DNA of 45,572 bases from an uncultured Croceitalea sp. (GTDB lineage Bacteria > Bacteroidota > Bacteroidia > Flavobacteriales > Flavobacteriaceae), in the NCBI GenBank assembly GCA_947503285.1, contig CANNDD010000013.1, positions 1 to 45,572 of the forward strand, in the 5' to 3' direction. The translations under genes and the position numbers were made by a program. Of the stretch, positions 1 to 9,364 are shown one piece after another. Position 1 is the stretch's first letter. Each line of letters begins with the position of its first letter. Below the pieces are notes generated by a model. That model had not been told where the DNA came from. It was given only the letters and a program-made list of their open reading frames with translations, and did not search any database.

Positions 1-3000
1 CCAACGGGTACAACGGGCGAATACACCAACACTGCACAGGTTACTGCCAGTGACCAAGTGGACCCCGACAGTACCCCTGACAATGATGATGGCGACCAAA
101 GTGAGGACGATGAGAGCGTCGCGGGCATAACACTGGAACAGGTCGACCTTCAACTCGACATATCGAACGCGCCCACATCGGGCAATGCAGGGGACACCGT
201 CACCTATACCGTGGACCTAATCAACGATGATACCGTACAGACCGGTGACGCCACGGGTGTCGACGTAGTCGTAACGGTACCCTCAGGGTTTACCATCGTA
301 ACGGGGTCCATCAGCAATGGCGGGGTCTACAACCCCGGTAGCGGTACCATCACCTGGTCGGGCGTCTCCGTCGCCAATGGCGATACGGAGAGCTTCACGT
401 ATGACGTGACCGTGAACCCAAGCGGAAACTATGATACGGTCGGGGAGATCACCGCATCAGACCTGCCGGACGTCGACAGTACACCTAACAACGATGACGG
501 TGACCAGAGTGAGGACGATGAGGACATCGCAACCTTTACCATTCAGTCTGCCGACCTTAGTTTGGTGAAAGACATAAGTGGGGCATCAAGTGCTACCCCT
601 AATGTGGGTGATACCGTGACCTTTGAGTTAACATTGACCAATGCCGGCCCTGATACCGCGACCAATATAGAAATAGAAGATGAGCTACCCCGTGGCTATA
701 CATTGACTGCCATTAACAATGGTGGAACGGCCATTGGTGGAACCTTCTTAAGTTGGAACATTGCCAGCCTTCCTGTAGGTTCCACAACGGTTTCCTATTC
801 CGTTACGGTGAACGCCCCATCAGGTGATATAGATGAATATCTGAACATCGCGGAAGTAACGGCAAGTGATCAATTTGACCCAGACAGTGAGCCTTTGAAT
901 GATGACGGAGATCAGGATGAAGATGATGAAGACTTCTTCGAGGTGGTACCCCAAACCGCAGATTTAGAACTTACTAAAACGGTAAGTTCAAGTACCCCAA
1001 ATGTTGGCGAGGTCGTAACCTTTACCATAACAATAAATAATCTTGGCACGACCGCTGCAACGAATGTAGCCATTGAAGATACCTTGCCACTCGGTTTTGC
1101 CAATATTGCCAACATCAGCAATAGCGGTTCTTTTGGCGCCGGTGTGGTAAGCTGGAGTGGCTTAAATGTACCTGTAGGCACCACAAATCTTACATTTGAT
1201 GCTGAAGTACAGGCTCCCACGGGGGCTGCGGACCAATATCTAAACGTTGTTCAGCTTACGGGATCGGACCAATTTGATCCCGATAGCACACCAAATAATG
1301 ATAACGGTGACCAAAGTGAAGACGATGAGGCCAATGTCTCGGTTTCACCGCAAGTGGCCGATCTCAGTATTTCAAAAACAGCTAATACTGCAGCACCTAA
1401 CGTAGGTGATACCGTCATCTTCACCCTTACTGTGAACAACCTGGGACCAAATAGTGCAACGGGCGTAGCTTTACAAGACATACTCCCTGTTGGCTATACG
1501 CTTACCACGGTCAATAATGGTGGAAGCCAAGCAGGAAATATTGCTACCTGGACGGGCCTAAGTGTTTTGGCCAACGGAGGTTCTATTTCAGTAACCTATG
1601 AAGCGGTCGTAACCCCCCCGACGGGAGCTGTGGACGAATATCTAAATCAGGCTAGCATTACCGCTTCAGATCAGTTCGATCCAGACAGTGATCCCACAAC
1701 GGATAACACCGTCGACGAAGATGGCAATGGCCAACCTGATGACGATGATGAAGATGCCTTGAACCTGCCCCCTAGCATTGCAGACCTTTCATTGACCAAA
1801 ATCGTGGTTGATGGCGATACCAGTCCGCAAGTTGGAACGGAGATCAGTTTTGAGATTACGGTATTCAACGATGGACCAAGCGATGCCGACGGTGTTGTTG
1901 TAACCGATTTGCTTCCCTCAGGCTTTGATTTTGTGCTCTACAGCGCAACAGCAGGAATCTATACTGAAAGTACTGGTACCTGGTTAGTGGGTGACATTTC
2001 AAGTGGAGGTACCGAAACCTTGGTTATTGATGTGTTGGTGAATGCAACAGGTAACTATACGAATGTAGCAGAAGTGACCGTTTCTGACGTTTTCGATAGC
2101 GATTCTACACCCAATAACGATATTCTGGCCGAAGATGACCAAGATGAGGTAACGGTTACCCCAATCAATACTATCGATATTGCTTTGGATAAGAGCGTGA
2201 GCGATGAAACACCAGACGTAAATACCAATATTACGTTCACCATTATGGTAACGAACGAAGGACCAAGCGAGGCTACCAACCTTCAGGTGTTAGATCTATT
2301 GCCATCGGGATATACTTACGTATCGGATGATGCGTCTGGAGCATATAATGATGCTTCGGGGAATTGGAATATCGGGAATTTGGCCAGTGGGGCATCCACA
2401 GCATTGAATATTGTCGCCAATGTGAATACAACGGGGGACTATGTCAATGTTGCCGAGGTTATTTCGCATACCGAATTGGATATTGATTCCACACCTAACA
2501 ATGATATCCTCGATGAGGATGATCAAGATGAGGTCATTGTCGTTCCAAGACCTTTGGTAGACATATCCGTAACCAAAGTTGCTGACACCATGACCCCGAA
2601 TATTGGTGGGGAAATTGCATTCACGGTCACTGTTACCAACGATGGCCCGAGTGATGCAACCAATATCGTGGTGACCGATCTATTGGAATCCGGTTATGAA
2701 TTTGTGAGCGCCTCCGCTACAAACGGTGTTTATGAAGCACTTAATGGTTCATGGACCATTGGGAATTTGGATAACGGAACCACGGAGACCATTGTCATTA
2801 CCGCCACTGTTTTGGCAAACGGAACGTATACGAATACTGCTGAATTGACAGATCTGAATGAGTTTGACATCGACTCTGAGCCGTCTAATAACGATGATAC
2901 CGAAGATGACCAAGAGACCATTGAACCGTCGCCGATCTTGGTCTCTGATCTAGAGCTGACCAAGACGGTTAGTGCCACATCACCATTAGTAGGTGATGAA

Positions 3001-5169
3001 GTAATTTTTACGCTCAGTCTTACCAATAATGGCCCTAGTACTGCTAGTGGTGTCACTGTGGTCGATTTGTTGCCGAGTGGATACACTTACATTTCAAACA
3101 ATAGTACGGCCGGAGTTTATAACGAAGGTACAGGTCTATGGTCATTGAATGGTACAATCCCCGTCGGAACAACGGAAACCCTGAACATTGTAGTTCTTGT
3201 AAACCCTGCGGGGGACTATGCCAATACAGCAGAAATCACTACATCCGATACGATAGACGTAGATTCTGTTCCTGCAAATGGTGATGCATCGGAAGATGAT
3301 CAAGATAGCGCAACGACAAACCCCATTCCATTGGCAGACCTGTCTTTACTAAAAACCGTGGATAATGAGTTTCCCGATGTTTCAGATACGGTAACCTTTA
3401 CGCTAACGCTGAATAATGCAGGACCTAGTGCTGCCACGGGAATTCAGGTAAGTGATGCACTTCCCTCTGGTTATAGCTATATTTCAGATGATGGTAGTGG
3501 GACCTATGATCCCAATACCGGAATTTGGGACATTGCCAGCCTTGGGGCCGATGCTACGGCAGTACTTAATATCACCGTTGGTATCAATACGACGGGGAAT
3601 TATACCAATAGTGCCGAATTGATAGCAGTTAATGAACTAGATCCAAACTCGGTTCCCGGTAACAACGATAGTAATGAAGATGATCAAGACGAGCAGGCTA
3701 CCTTACCCAGGGTGATTACCGATATATCGGTGGTTAAGACCGTAGATAACCTCAACCCTTCGGTTGGGTCTCAAATCATGTTTACCATAACGGTGACCAA
3801 TGATGGGCCAAGCGATGCCACAGGGCTTGTCGTAGAGGATATATTGGCATCAGGATATGATTTTGTGAGCGCCACACCATCGGCTGGAACTTATGATGAG
3901 GTCATTGGTTCTTGGGATATTGCAACATTGCCAAACGGAACCTCGGAAACTTTGGATATCGTTGCCACGGTATTGACCAATGGAGATTATTCCAATACGG
4001 CTGAACTCATTGCCCTTGATACCTTTGATCCTGATTCATCGCCGGACAACAATTTGAATTCTGAAGATGATCAAGATACGGTGAATCCGACACCGACAGG
4101 TTTGGCTGACCTTTCCATAACGAAGACCGTAGATGAGCTTAATCCGAATGTAGGTGACATCATTGAATTTACCATCAACCTTACCAATAGTGGTGATAGT
4201 AATGCCACGGGGGTAATCGTATTAGAAGTATTGCCAAGCGGTTTCCTTTATCAGGCCCATACGGCTACTGCCGGTGTCTATGATGAAATTACCGGTATTT
4301 GGAACACCAATGGCGTCATTCCCAATGGTACTACCGAGACCTTGATCATCTTGGCACAGGTCAATGCCCCATCTGGAACCCCAGGTGAATTTACCAATCA
4401 AGTCCAGATAACGGCCAGCGATCAATCAGATCCCGATAGTAACCCGAATGACGATTTTGATAGTGATGATCTTGGTGATGGCCTAGCGGATGATGATGAG
4501 GCAATCGTCGTTGTGGTGCCCCAACAAGTGGATATTGCCGTTCAAAAAGTAGTTGACAATGCGCGACCGAATATCGGTGACGAAATTAGCTTCACCATCA
4601 CGATTACCAATAACGGCATGCTTATGGCCACCAATATTGGTATTGAAGAGCAGCTGCCCAATGGATACCGATTTATTTCGGCCAATACCACCGATGGTAG
4701 CTATGATGCTTCCGAAGGCTTTTGGGAGCTCGACAACCTTGGCCCTAATGCAACAGCCACTTTGACATTGCTGGTTGAAGTACTCGACTTTGAAGATTAC
4801 GAAAATATTGCCAATCTGGCTTTTGTCGATCAATTTGACAGTAATGACACCAATGATTCAGACTCGGCAACCATCGAACCCACTTGTCTCGTCTTCTATA
4901 ATGAATTTTCACCCAATGGTGATGGGGTCAATGAGACCTTCGTTATCGACTGTATTTCGAGGTACCCGAACAACACCCTACAGATTTACAACAGATGGGG
5001 AAATATCGTCTTTGAGGCCCAGGGCTATAACAACGAGTTTGATGGAACATCGAACGGACGTGCGGTAGTACAACAAGAAGAATTTCTTCCGGTCGGCACC
5101 TACTACTACATCTTGAATTTAGGTGATGGATCGGCGCCTATTGCAGACTGGTTATACATTAACAGATAA
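1..5169 (+). CDS. Giant DUF11-repeat surface protein with T9SS type-B sorting domain (5' end outside window)
   Basis: The reading frame is open from the first base, so the N-terminus lies upstream of the window and the GTG at 58 is not the real start. At least twelve repeats of about 130 residues each open with a motif like ADLSLTKTV, continue with NxGPSxAT and LPSGY, and close with an acidic stretch like DPDSTPNNDDGDQSEDDE. This is the DUF11 (conserved repeat) beta-sandwich family, and the acidic linkers may bind calcium. The last ~95 residues (from about 4885; NEFSPNGDGVNE, IYNRWGNIVFE, GTYYYIL) are the gliding-motility-associated CHU_C domain, the type-B signal for type IX secretion. The protein is therefore expected to be exported and attached to, or released from, the cell surface as an adhesin-like filament. 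The PorP/SprF gene directly downstream is the usual partner of type-B cargo. The first ~540 bases look richer in G+C than the rest. Confidence 0.93.
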   Translation, partial: PTGTTGEYTNTAQVTASDQVDPDSTPDNDDGDQSEDDESVAGITLEQVDLQLDISNAPTSGNAGDTVTYTVDLINDDTVQTGDATGVDVVVTVPSGFTIVTGSISNGGVYNPGSGTITWSGVSVANGDTESFTYDVTVNPSGNYDTVGEITASDLPDVDSTPNNDDGDQSEDDEDIATFTIQSADLSLVKDISGASSATPNVGDTVTFELTLTNAGPDTATNIEIEDELPRGYTLTAINNGGTAIGGTFLSWNIASLPVGSTTVSYSVTVNAPSGDIDEYLNIAEVTASDQFDPDSEPLNDDGDQDEDDEDFFEVVPQTADLELTKTVSSSTPNVGEVVTFTITINNLGTTAATNVAIEDTLPLGFANIANISNSGSFGAGVVSWSGLNVPVGTTNLTFDAEVQAPTGAADQYLNVVQLTGSDQFDPDSTPNNDNGDQSEDDEANVSVSPQVADLSISKTANTAAPNVGDTVIFTLTVNNLGPNSATGVALQDILPVGYTLTTVNNGGSQAGNIATWTGLSVLANGGSISVTYEAVVTPPTGAVDEYLNQASITASDQFDPDSDPTTDNTVDEDGNGQPDDDDEDALNLPPSIADLSLTKIVVDGDTSPQVGTEISFEITVFNDGPSDADGVVVTDLLPSGFDFVLYSATAGIYTESTGTWLVGDISSGGTETLVIDVLVNATGNYTNVAEVTVSDVFDSDSTPNNDILAEDDQDEVTVTPINTIDIALDKSVSDETPDVNTNITFTIMVTNEGPSEATNLQVLDLLPSGYTYVSDDASGAYNDASGNWNIGNLASGASTALNIVANVNTTGDYVNVAEVISHTELDIDSTPNNDILDEDDQDEVIVVPRPLVDISVTKVADTMTPNIGGEIAFTVTVTNDGPSDATNIVVTDLLESGYEFVSASATNGVYEALNGSWTIGNLDNGTTETIVITATVLANGTYTNTAELTDLNEFDIDSEPSNNDDTEDDQETIEPSPILVSDLELTKTVSATSPLVGDEVIFTLSLTNNGPSTASGVTVVDLLPSGYTYISNNSTAGVYNEGTGLWSLNGTIPVGTTETLNIVVLVNPAGDYANTAEITTSDTIDVDSVPANGDASEDDQDSATTNPIPLADLSLLKTVDNEFPDVSDTVTFTLTLNNAGPSAATGIQVSDALPSGYSYISDDGSGTYDPNTGIWDIASLGADATAVLNITVGINTTGNYTNSAELIAVNELDPNSVPGNNDSNEDDQDEQATLPRVITDISVVKTVDNLNPSVGSQIMFTITVTNDGPSDATGLVVEDILASGYDFVSATPSAGTYDEVIGSWDIATLPNGTSETLDIVATVLTNGDYSNTAELIALDTFDPDSSPDNNLNSEDDQDTVNPTPTGLADLSITKTVDELNPNVGDIIEFTINLTNSGDSNATGVIVLEVLPSGFLYQAHTATAGVYDEITGIWNTNGVIPNGTTETLIILAQVNAPSGTPGEFTNQVQITASDQSDPDSNPNDDFDSDDLGDGLADDDEAIVVVVPQQVDIAVQKVVDNARPNIGDEISFTITITNNGMLMATNIGIEEQLPNGYRFISANTTDGSYDASEGFWELDNLGPNATATLTLLVEVLDFEDYENIANLAFVDQFDSNDTNDSDSATIEPTCLVFYNEFSPNGDGVNETFVIDCISRYPNNTLQIYNRWGNIVFEAQGYNNEFDGTSNGRAVVQQEEFLPVGTYYYILNLGDGSAPIADWLYINR

Positions 5170-5200
5170 AATGATTTCAGCAGCCATAAATACAGCACAA

Positions 5201-6121
5201 ATGAATACGATAGTTACCAAAGGAATTTTAATCTTGCTAATGCTGGTTTCATTACAGATCAGCGCACAACAAGACCCTCAGTTTACACAATATATGTACA
5301 ATACCCTAACGGTAAACCCGGGATATGCCGGGTCGCGGGGACATCTCTCCATTCTAGGGATGCATCGCTCACAATGGGTCGGTATCAACGGGGCACCTAC
5401 CTCACAGGTATTGGCCATTGATGGCCCTGTCGCCGAGAAGGTCGGGCTGGGCGTTGTAGCCACCTATGATGAGTTAGGACCCTCTAACGAATTGTTCTTG
5501 GATGCTAATTTTGCCTATACCCTACCCGTGGGAAGAAACAACGAAAGACTATCGTTGGGACTAAAGGCCGGCGGACGTTTATTCAATGTTGATTTTTCTG
5601 AGGGACTGTTTCAAAATCCGGATGTTGCCTTTCAAAACAATATCGAAAACCGATTTTTCCCGACCATTGGTGCGGGGGCCTATTACCATACGGAACGGGC
5701 CTATTTGGGTTTCGCCATCCCAAACTTCTTTTCAGAAGACCATTATGATGGGGAGACACAAGAGATTGCCACGGAAAGGCTTCACTATTTTTTGATAGGG
5801 GGCTTGATTCGCGACCTAACCGCCGATATTAAATTTAAGCCGGCATTTTTTGTGAAATGGGTTCCGGGAGCACCGATAATTGCAGATCTATCAGCAAATT
5901 TCATGATTCGGGAGACCGTGACCGCCGGTATCGCCTACCGTTGGGATGATTCTTTTTCAGGTCTTGTCGGCCTACAAATTTCACCAAACTTGAATATCGG
6001 CTACGCCTATGATCGCACGACTACCGATTTAAGAAATTTCAATAGCGGTACCCATGAAGTCTTCTTGAGATTTGAGTTGATTTCCCGAGAAAACCGATTA
6101 AAATCCCCAAGATTCTATTAA
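5201..6121 (+). CDS. PorP/SprF family type IX secretion outer-membrane protein
   Basis: The mature start QQDPQFTQYMYNTLTVNPGYAG is the hallmark of the PorP/SprF family, whose members work with the T9SS and are often paired with a CHU_C cargo gene. About 300 residues of alternating beta-strand character follow, consistent with an outer-membrane beta-barrel. I chose the ATG at 5201 because it gives a compact signal peptide (MNTIVTKGILILLMLVSLQ, cleaved near ISAQ-QD). An upstream in-frame ATG at 5171, one base after the stop of the adhesin gene, is also possible. The gene is spaced as part of an operon with the adhesin gene before it and the OmpA-type gene 10 bases after it. The family assignment is firm; the exact partner is inferred from context. 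Confidence 0.9.
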   Translation: MNTIVTKGILILLMLVSLQISAQQDPQFTQYMYNTLTVNPGYAGSRGHLSILGMHRSQWVGINGAPTSQVLAIDGPVAEKVGLGVVATYDELGPSNELFLDANFAYTLPVGRNNERLSLGLKAGGRLFNVDFSEGLFQNPDVAFQNNIENRFFPTIGAGAYYHTERAYLGFAIPNFFSEDHYDGETQEIATERLHYFLIGGLIRDLTADIKFKPAFFVKWVPGAPIIADLSANFMIRETVTAGIAYRWDDSFSGLVGLQISPNLNIGYAYDRTTTDLRNFNSGTHEVFLRFELISRENRLKSPRFY

Positions 6122-6131
6122 GCCAATTTTT

Positions 6132-8072
6132 ATGAAAACTATTCTATTTTTTCTCTTAACGATCATACCAATAACTTTCGGATTGGCCCAAGAATCCAAA
6201 TCAAGGGCACAGAAGGATTTTGAAGATTTTTATTATATCGATGCAGCAAAGGAGTACGAGCGTAAGGTTCGAAAAGGTGATGATTCGCAAGAAACTTTGC
6301 AGCGATTGGGCGACACGTACTATAACAATAGTGATATGGAGAATGCTGTAAAATGGTACGGACAATTGTTCTCAAAATATGAACGCACCCTATCCCCCGA
6401 ATATATTTTCAAATATATACATAGTATAAAAGGGATTGGCAATTATGAATTGGCCAAAGCCCTGATGAAGATTTATGCCGTAAAATTTGAGGCAACTGAA
6501 TTTGATGTCGGTCAATTCAATGATAACGATCTGGCCTTGGATAACATTCGAAACCTTCAGCCCCAATTTGTGGTAACCCACTTATCCTTAAATTCCCCTT
6601 TTGCCGATTTCGGGCCTATGTTCTATAAAGACAAAATAATCTTTGCGAGTAGCAGGGACACTATGAATCTTCATACCAGGTTGTACCAATGGAACCAACA
6701 GCCTTATTTGAATCTCTATGAGGCGGATACCATGGAATTGGGAAGTGATTTGGTCAGTGTTCGCCCTTTTGGAACGGGCATCAACACTAAATATCATGAA
6801 GCGGTGACCACCTTTAATACAGAAGGAACCGTTATCTATTTTACCCGTAATAACTATACGAACAAAAATCTTGAACGGGATACTTTAGGTACGAATCACC
6901 TAAAAATGTATCGCAGTGAGCTCCAAGGTGGTTATTGGACCAACCCTGAAGAGGTGCCTTTTAACAGCGGGGAATACTCCGTAGGGCAGCCCGCCTTAAG
7001 CCCCGATGGGAAACGATTGTTTTTTGTTTCAGACATGCCAGGCGGTTTAGGGGAAACGGATATTTACTACGTGCGTCTTCAGGAAGATGGGGAATATTCT
7101 GAACCTATTAATCTTGGACCGACCATCAATACCAGTGGCAAGGAAATGTTCCCTTTCTTGACCGAAGGGAAATTATACTTTGCTTCAGACGGACATCTTG
7201 GCCTGGGAGGATTGGATATTTTTGAAAGTGAACTAAAGGATACCCTCTCAGAACCACAAAACTTAGGTCCTATTTTAAACTCCCGTTTTGATGATTTTGG
7301 ATTTATCGTGGACGAATCGGCGAATCGGGGCTATTTCTCTTCCAATAGGGAAGGTGGCACTGGGGATGATGATATTTATTCTTTTCAACGCCTTATACCC
7401 AAATGTGAACAGACCGTAAAAGGTACGGTACTGAGAAAAGCGAACGACCGAGCCGTGGTCAATGCCAACGTGCAATTGGTTTCCGCCAACGGTAGTGTTC
7501 TTGCTGATACCCTAACGGATGCCTATGGTGCTTTTAGTTTTGATACTATTTTAGATTGTGAAGCAACTTATAGAGTTGAAGTGGTCAAAGAAGGGTACGA
7601 TTCAGTATCCAAAAACTTTACGACCACCGACCAATCGGGCAAAACGAATACCGTTCCCCTGATCATGACCAAAGAACTCAACAAATTAATCGTGATTGAA
7701 AATGGAGTAATGAAAATTAAAATCGATGACATCTATTTTGATTTGAACAAAGCCGATATTCGACCAGATGCCGCCCAAGAATTGAACAAGATTGTTGAGG
7801 TGATGAAAGAATACCCTAAAATGGTCATTAAAATTGAATCACATACCGATTCTAGGGGAAGCGATAAATACAACGAACGCTTATCAGATCGAAGGGCAAA
7901 ATCTACAGGAGACTACATTGTCTCACAAGGGATTGAAGGCAATCGTATTGAGAGTGCCATAGGATATGGGGAAAGGCAATTATTGAACCGATGTGCCAAT
8001 GGAATAAAATGTTCCAACGAAGAACATGACATCAACCGTCGTTCTGAGTTTATTATCGTAAAAATGGAATGA
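6132..8072 (+). CDS. OmpA family protein with TPR, PD40 propeller and carboxypeptidase-regulatory-like domains
   Basis: The 646-residue protein begins with a signal peptide (cleavage near GLAQ-ES). An N-terminal TPR-like helical region covers about residues 25-130 (QRLGDTYYNNSDMENAVKWY). WD40-like PD40 propeller blades follow, for example LSPDGKRLFFVSDMPGG, LYFASDGHLGLGGLDIF and YFSSNREGGTGDDDIY. Next is a CarboxypepD_reg-like beta-sandwich (from about residue 430: KGTVLRKANDRAVVNANVQL). The C-terminal OmpA domain (about 530-646) carries the peptidoglycan-binding pattern TDSRGSDKYNERLSDRRAKS. This architecture matches PorE-like proteins that tether T9SS components to peptidoglycan, and the neighbouring PorP/SprF and CHU_C genes fit that role. 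The cysteine pair CANGIKC near the end may form a disulphide. Confidence 0.9.
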   Translation: MKTILFFLLTIIPITFGLAQESKSRAQKDFEDFYYIDAAKEYERKVRKGDDSQETLQRLGDTYYNNSDMENAVKWYGQLFSKYERTLSPEYIFKYIHSIKGIGNYELAKALMKIYAVKFEATEFDVGQFNDNDLALDNIRNLQPQFVVTHLSLNSPFADFGPMFYKDKIIFASSRDTMNLHTRLYQWNQQPYLNLYEADTMELGSDLVSVRPFGTGINTKYHEAVTTFNTEGTVIYFTRNNYTNKNLERDTLGTNHLKMYRSELQGGYWTNPEEVPFNSGEYSVGQPALSPDGKRLFFVSDMPGGLGETDIYYVRLQEDGEYSEPINLGPTINTSGKEMFPFLTEGKLYFASDGHLGLGGLDIFESELKDTLSEPQNLGPILNSRFDDFGFIVDESANRGYFSSNREGGTGDDDIYSFQRLIPKCEQTVKGTVLRKANDRAVVNANVQLVSANGSVLADTLTDAYGAFSFDTILDCEATYRVEVVKEGYDSVSKNFTTTDQSGKTNTVPLIMTKELNKLIVIENGVMKIKIDDIYFDLNKADIRPDAAQELNKIVEVMKEYPKMVIKIESHTDSRGSDKYNERLSDRRAKSTGDYIVSQGIEGNRIESAIGYGERQLLNRCANGIKCSNEEHDINRRSEFIIVKME

Positions 8073-8353
8073 CTACCCAAATAATGGGGTTTTACCCAGA
8101 ACTATTTAGTGGGCTTTTCTAAACTGTTCCATAGGTAATATGCGTGGTTTAAAATAAGGGTAGCTTCCTTTTCCAGCTTTATTTGGTCCACTAAGAATCG
8201 CCTATCGAGTTATCTTTTGAAAGGAAACCATAGTATGAAAAAAACCTACCAGAACTTATTTTATTCAATCAATCGTCATACATTCCTTTTTAAAGAATCG
8301 TAGTGTTTTTGAAGTACCAAAAGCTTAAAATCACCCTTAGGCCCACTCAAACA
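8073..8353. other. Intergenic region between convergent genes
   Basis: This 281-base spacer separates the 3' ends of the OmpA gene and the alpha/beta-hydrolase gene. I see no convincing gene. The longest short frame (from about 8235, 22 codons) is unsupported. Terminators are expected here, but no strong hairpin followed by a T run stands out. Confidence 0.5.
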
Positions 8354-9352
8354 TCATAGACTATGTTTAAGTTGCATTGAAAGCTTTTCAGGTTGATCGA
8401 TCCAGGGTAAATGACCGGTGTTTTCAATACTTATGAAGTTGGCCCGGGGTACCTCTTCAGTCCATTTTCGAGTAATATGGTTTCCCATATCTAAAAAATC
8501 TTGCGCACCAATGATAACGGAAATTGGATAAGACCGTTTTTTGAATTCTTCGATGAAGTTCCATCCTTTTTCAGGGTATGTTCGCTCTGTCAACCCGTAC
8601 ACATTGCCTTTATACAATGCCTTGCCATTATTGAGTTGATGCCATTTACCCACATCGTAAAGCATTCTTGTGGCAAAATCAATTCTGTTTTTTATAGTCT
8701 CTTCTTTTGACGAAAGCTTGCGGCCCTCCGTTAACAGACCTAATTTCTCGAGCTCTTGTTTTACACTTGGGCGTTCACTGAATTTCCCAAATTCGCTTTG
8801 AGAGCTTTTTAATAGGTCCATATCTTCTTCCGGAAATGGGTTTTTAAGGTAAGCGGGGCTCACCAACACCAATTTCTCTATATGTTCTGGATATTTTTTG
8901 GCATAGGCACTTGCCAATACGGCACCCATGGAATGCCCCAAAAGTGTAAGTTTTTCGACCCTCAATTCTTTTCGCAACAGTTCTACATCTTCAATATGAT
9001 GGTCGTAGGTGATCAACGAATCTGGAAAGGGGGAACGTAAAGACCCGCGCTGTTCATGCACAAAGAACTTGTATTTTGACCCTAGATCGGCAACCATGTC
9101 GACCATGCCACTATGTTCTGCCCCCCAACCCCCGTGAAGCATCAGTACGGTATCGGTTCCGGTTCCAAATTCCCTTACATAGATTTGCGGGTCGGTCTGC
9201 CAGGCTCCGGTAGAGAGGAACCAACTCTTCATTTCGCAGACCTCATCTTGGTTTTCGGAATTGGATTTTTGATTGATTTCTTCGGGATTATCGGTACATG
9301 CTATAATCGTAAAAAAAGATACCCAGGCGTATTTAAAAATAAAGTTTTTCAT
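8354..9352 (-). CDS. Alpha/beta-hydrolase lipoprotein (proline iminopeptidase-like)
   Basis: The 332-residue protein has a lipoprotein signal ending at Cys19 (FFTIIAC), so it is probably anchored to a membrane outside the cytoplasm. The hydrolase fold is clear. An oxyanion motif HGGWG lies at residues 73-77, the nucleophile elbow GHSMG at 139-143 (Ser141), an acid candidate in GAQDFLDMG, and the catalytic His in NTGHLPW near the C-terminus. HGGxG plus GHSMG is typical of the proline iminopeptidase/hydrolase group, but the substrate cannot be read from the sequence. It is the last gene of a three-gene operon, 12 bases after a serine hydrolase gene, so it may act on products released by the same secreted system. 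Confidence 0.85.
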   Translation of the reverse strand: MKNFIFKYAWVSFFTIIACTDNPEEINQKSNSENQDEVCEMKSWFLSTGAWQTDPQIYVREFGTGTDTVLMLHGGWGAEHSGMVDMVADLGSKYKFFVHEQRGSLRSPFPDSLITYDHHIEDVELLRKELRVEKLTLLGHSMGAVLASAYAKKYPEHIEKLVLVSPAYLKNPFPEEDMDLLKSSQSEFGKFSERPSVKQELEKLGLLTEGRKLSSKEETIKNRIDFATRMLYDVGKWHQLNNGKALYKGNVYGLTERTYPEKGWNFIEEFKKRSYPISVIIGAQDFLDMGNHITRKWTEEVPRANFISIENTGHLPWIDQPEKLSMQLKHSL

Positions 9353-9364
9353 AATGGTCTTAAT

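Noticed and set aside
912-3086. Several minus-strand frames inside the DUF11 gene
   Set aside because: They are serine-rich translations of the complement of repeated Asp/Glu/Thr codons and are shadows of the adhesin gene.
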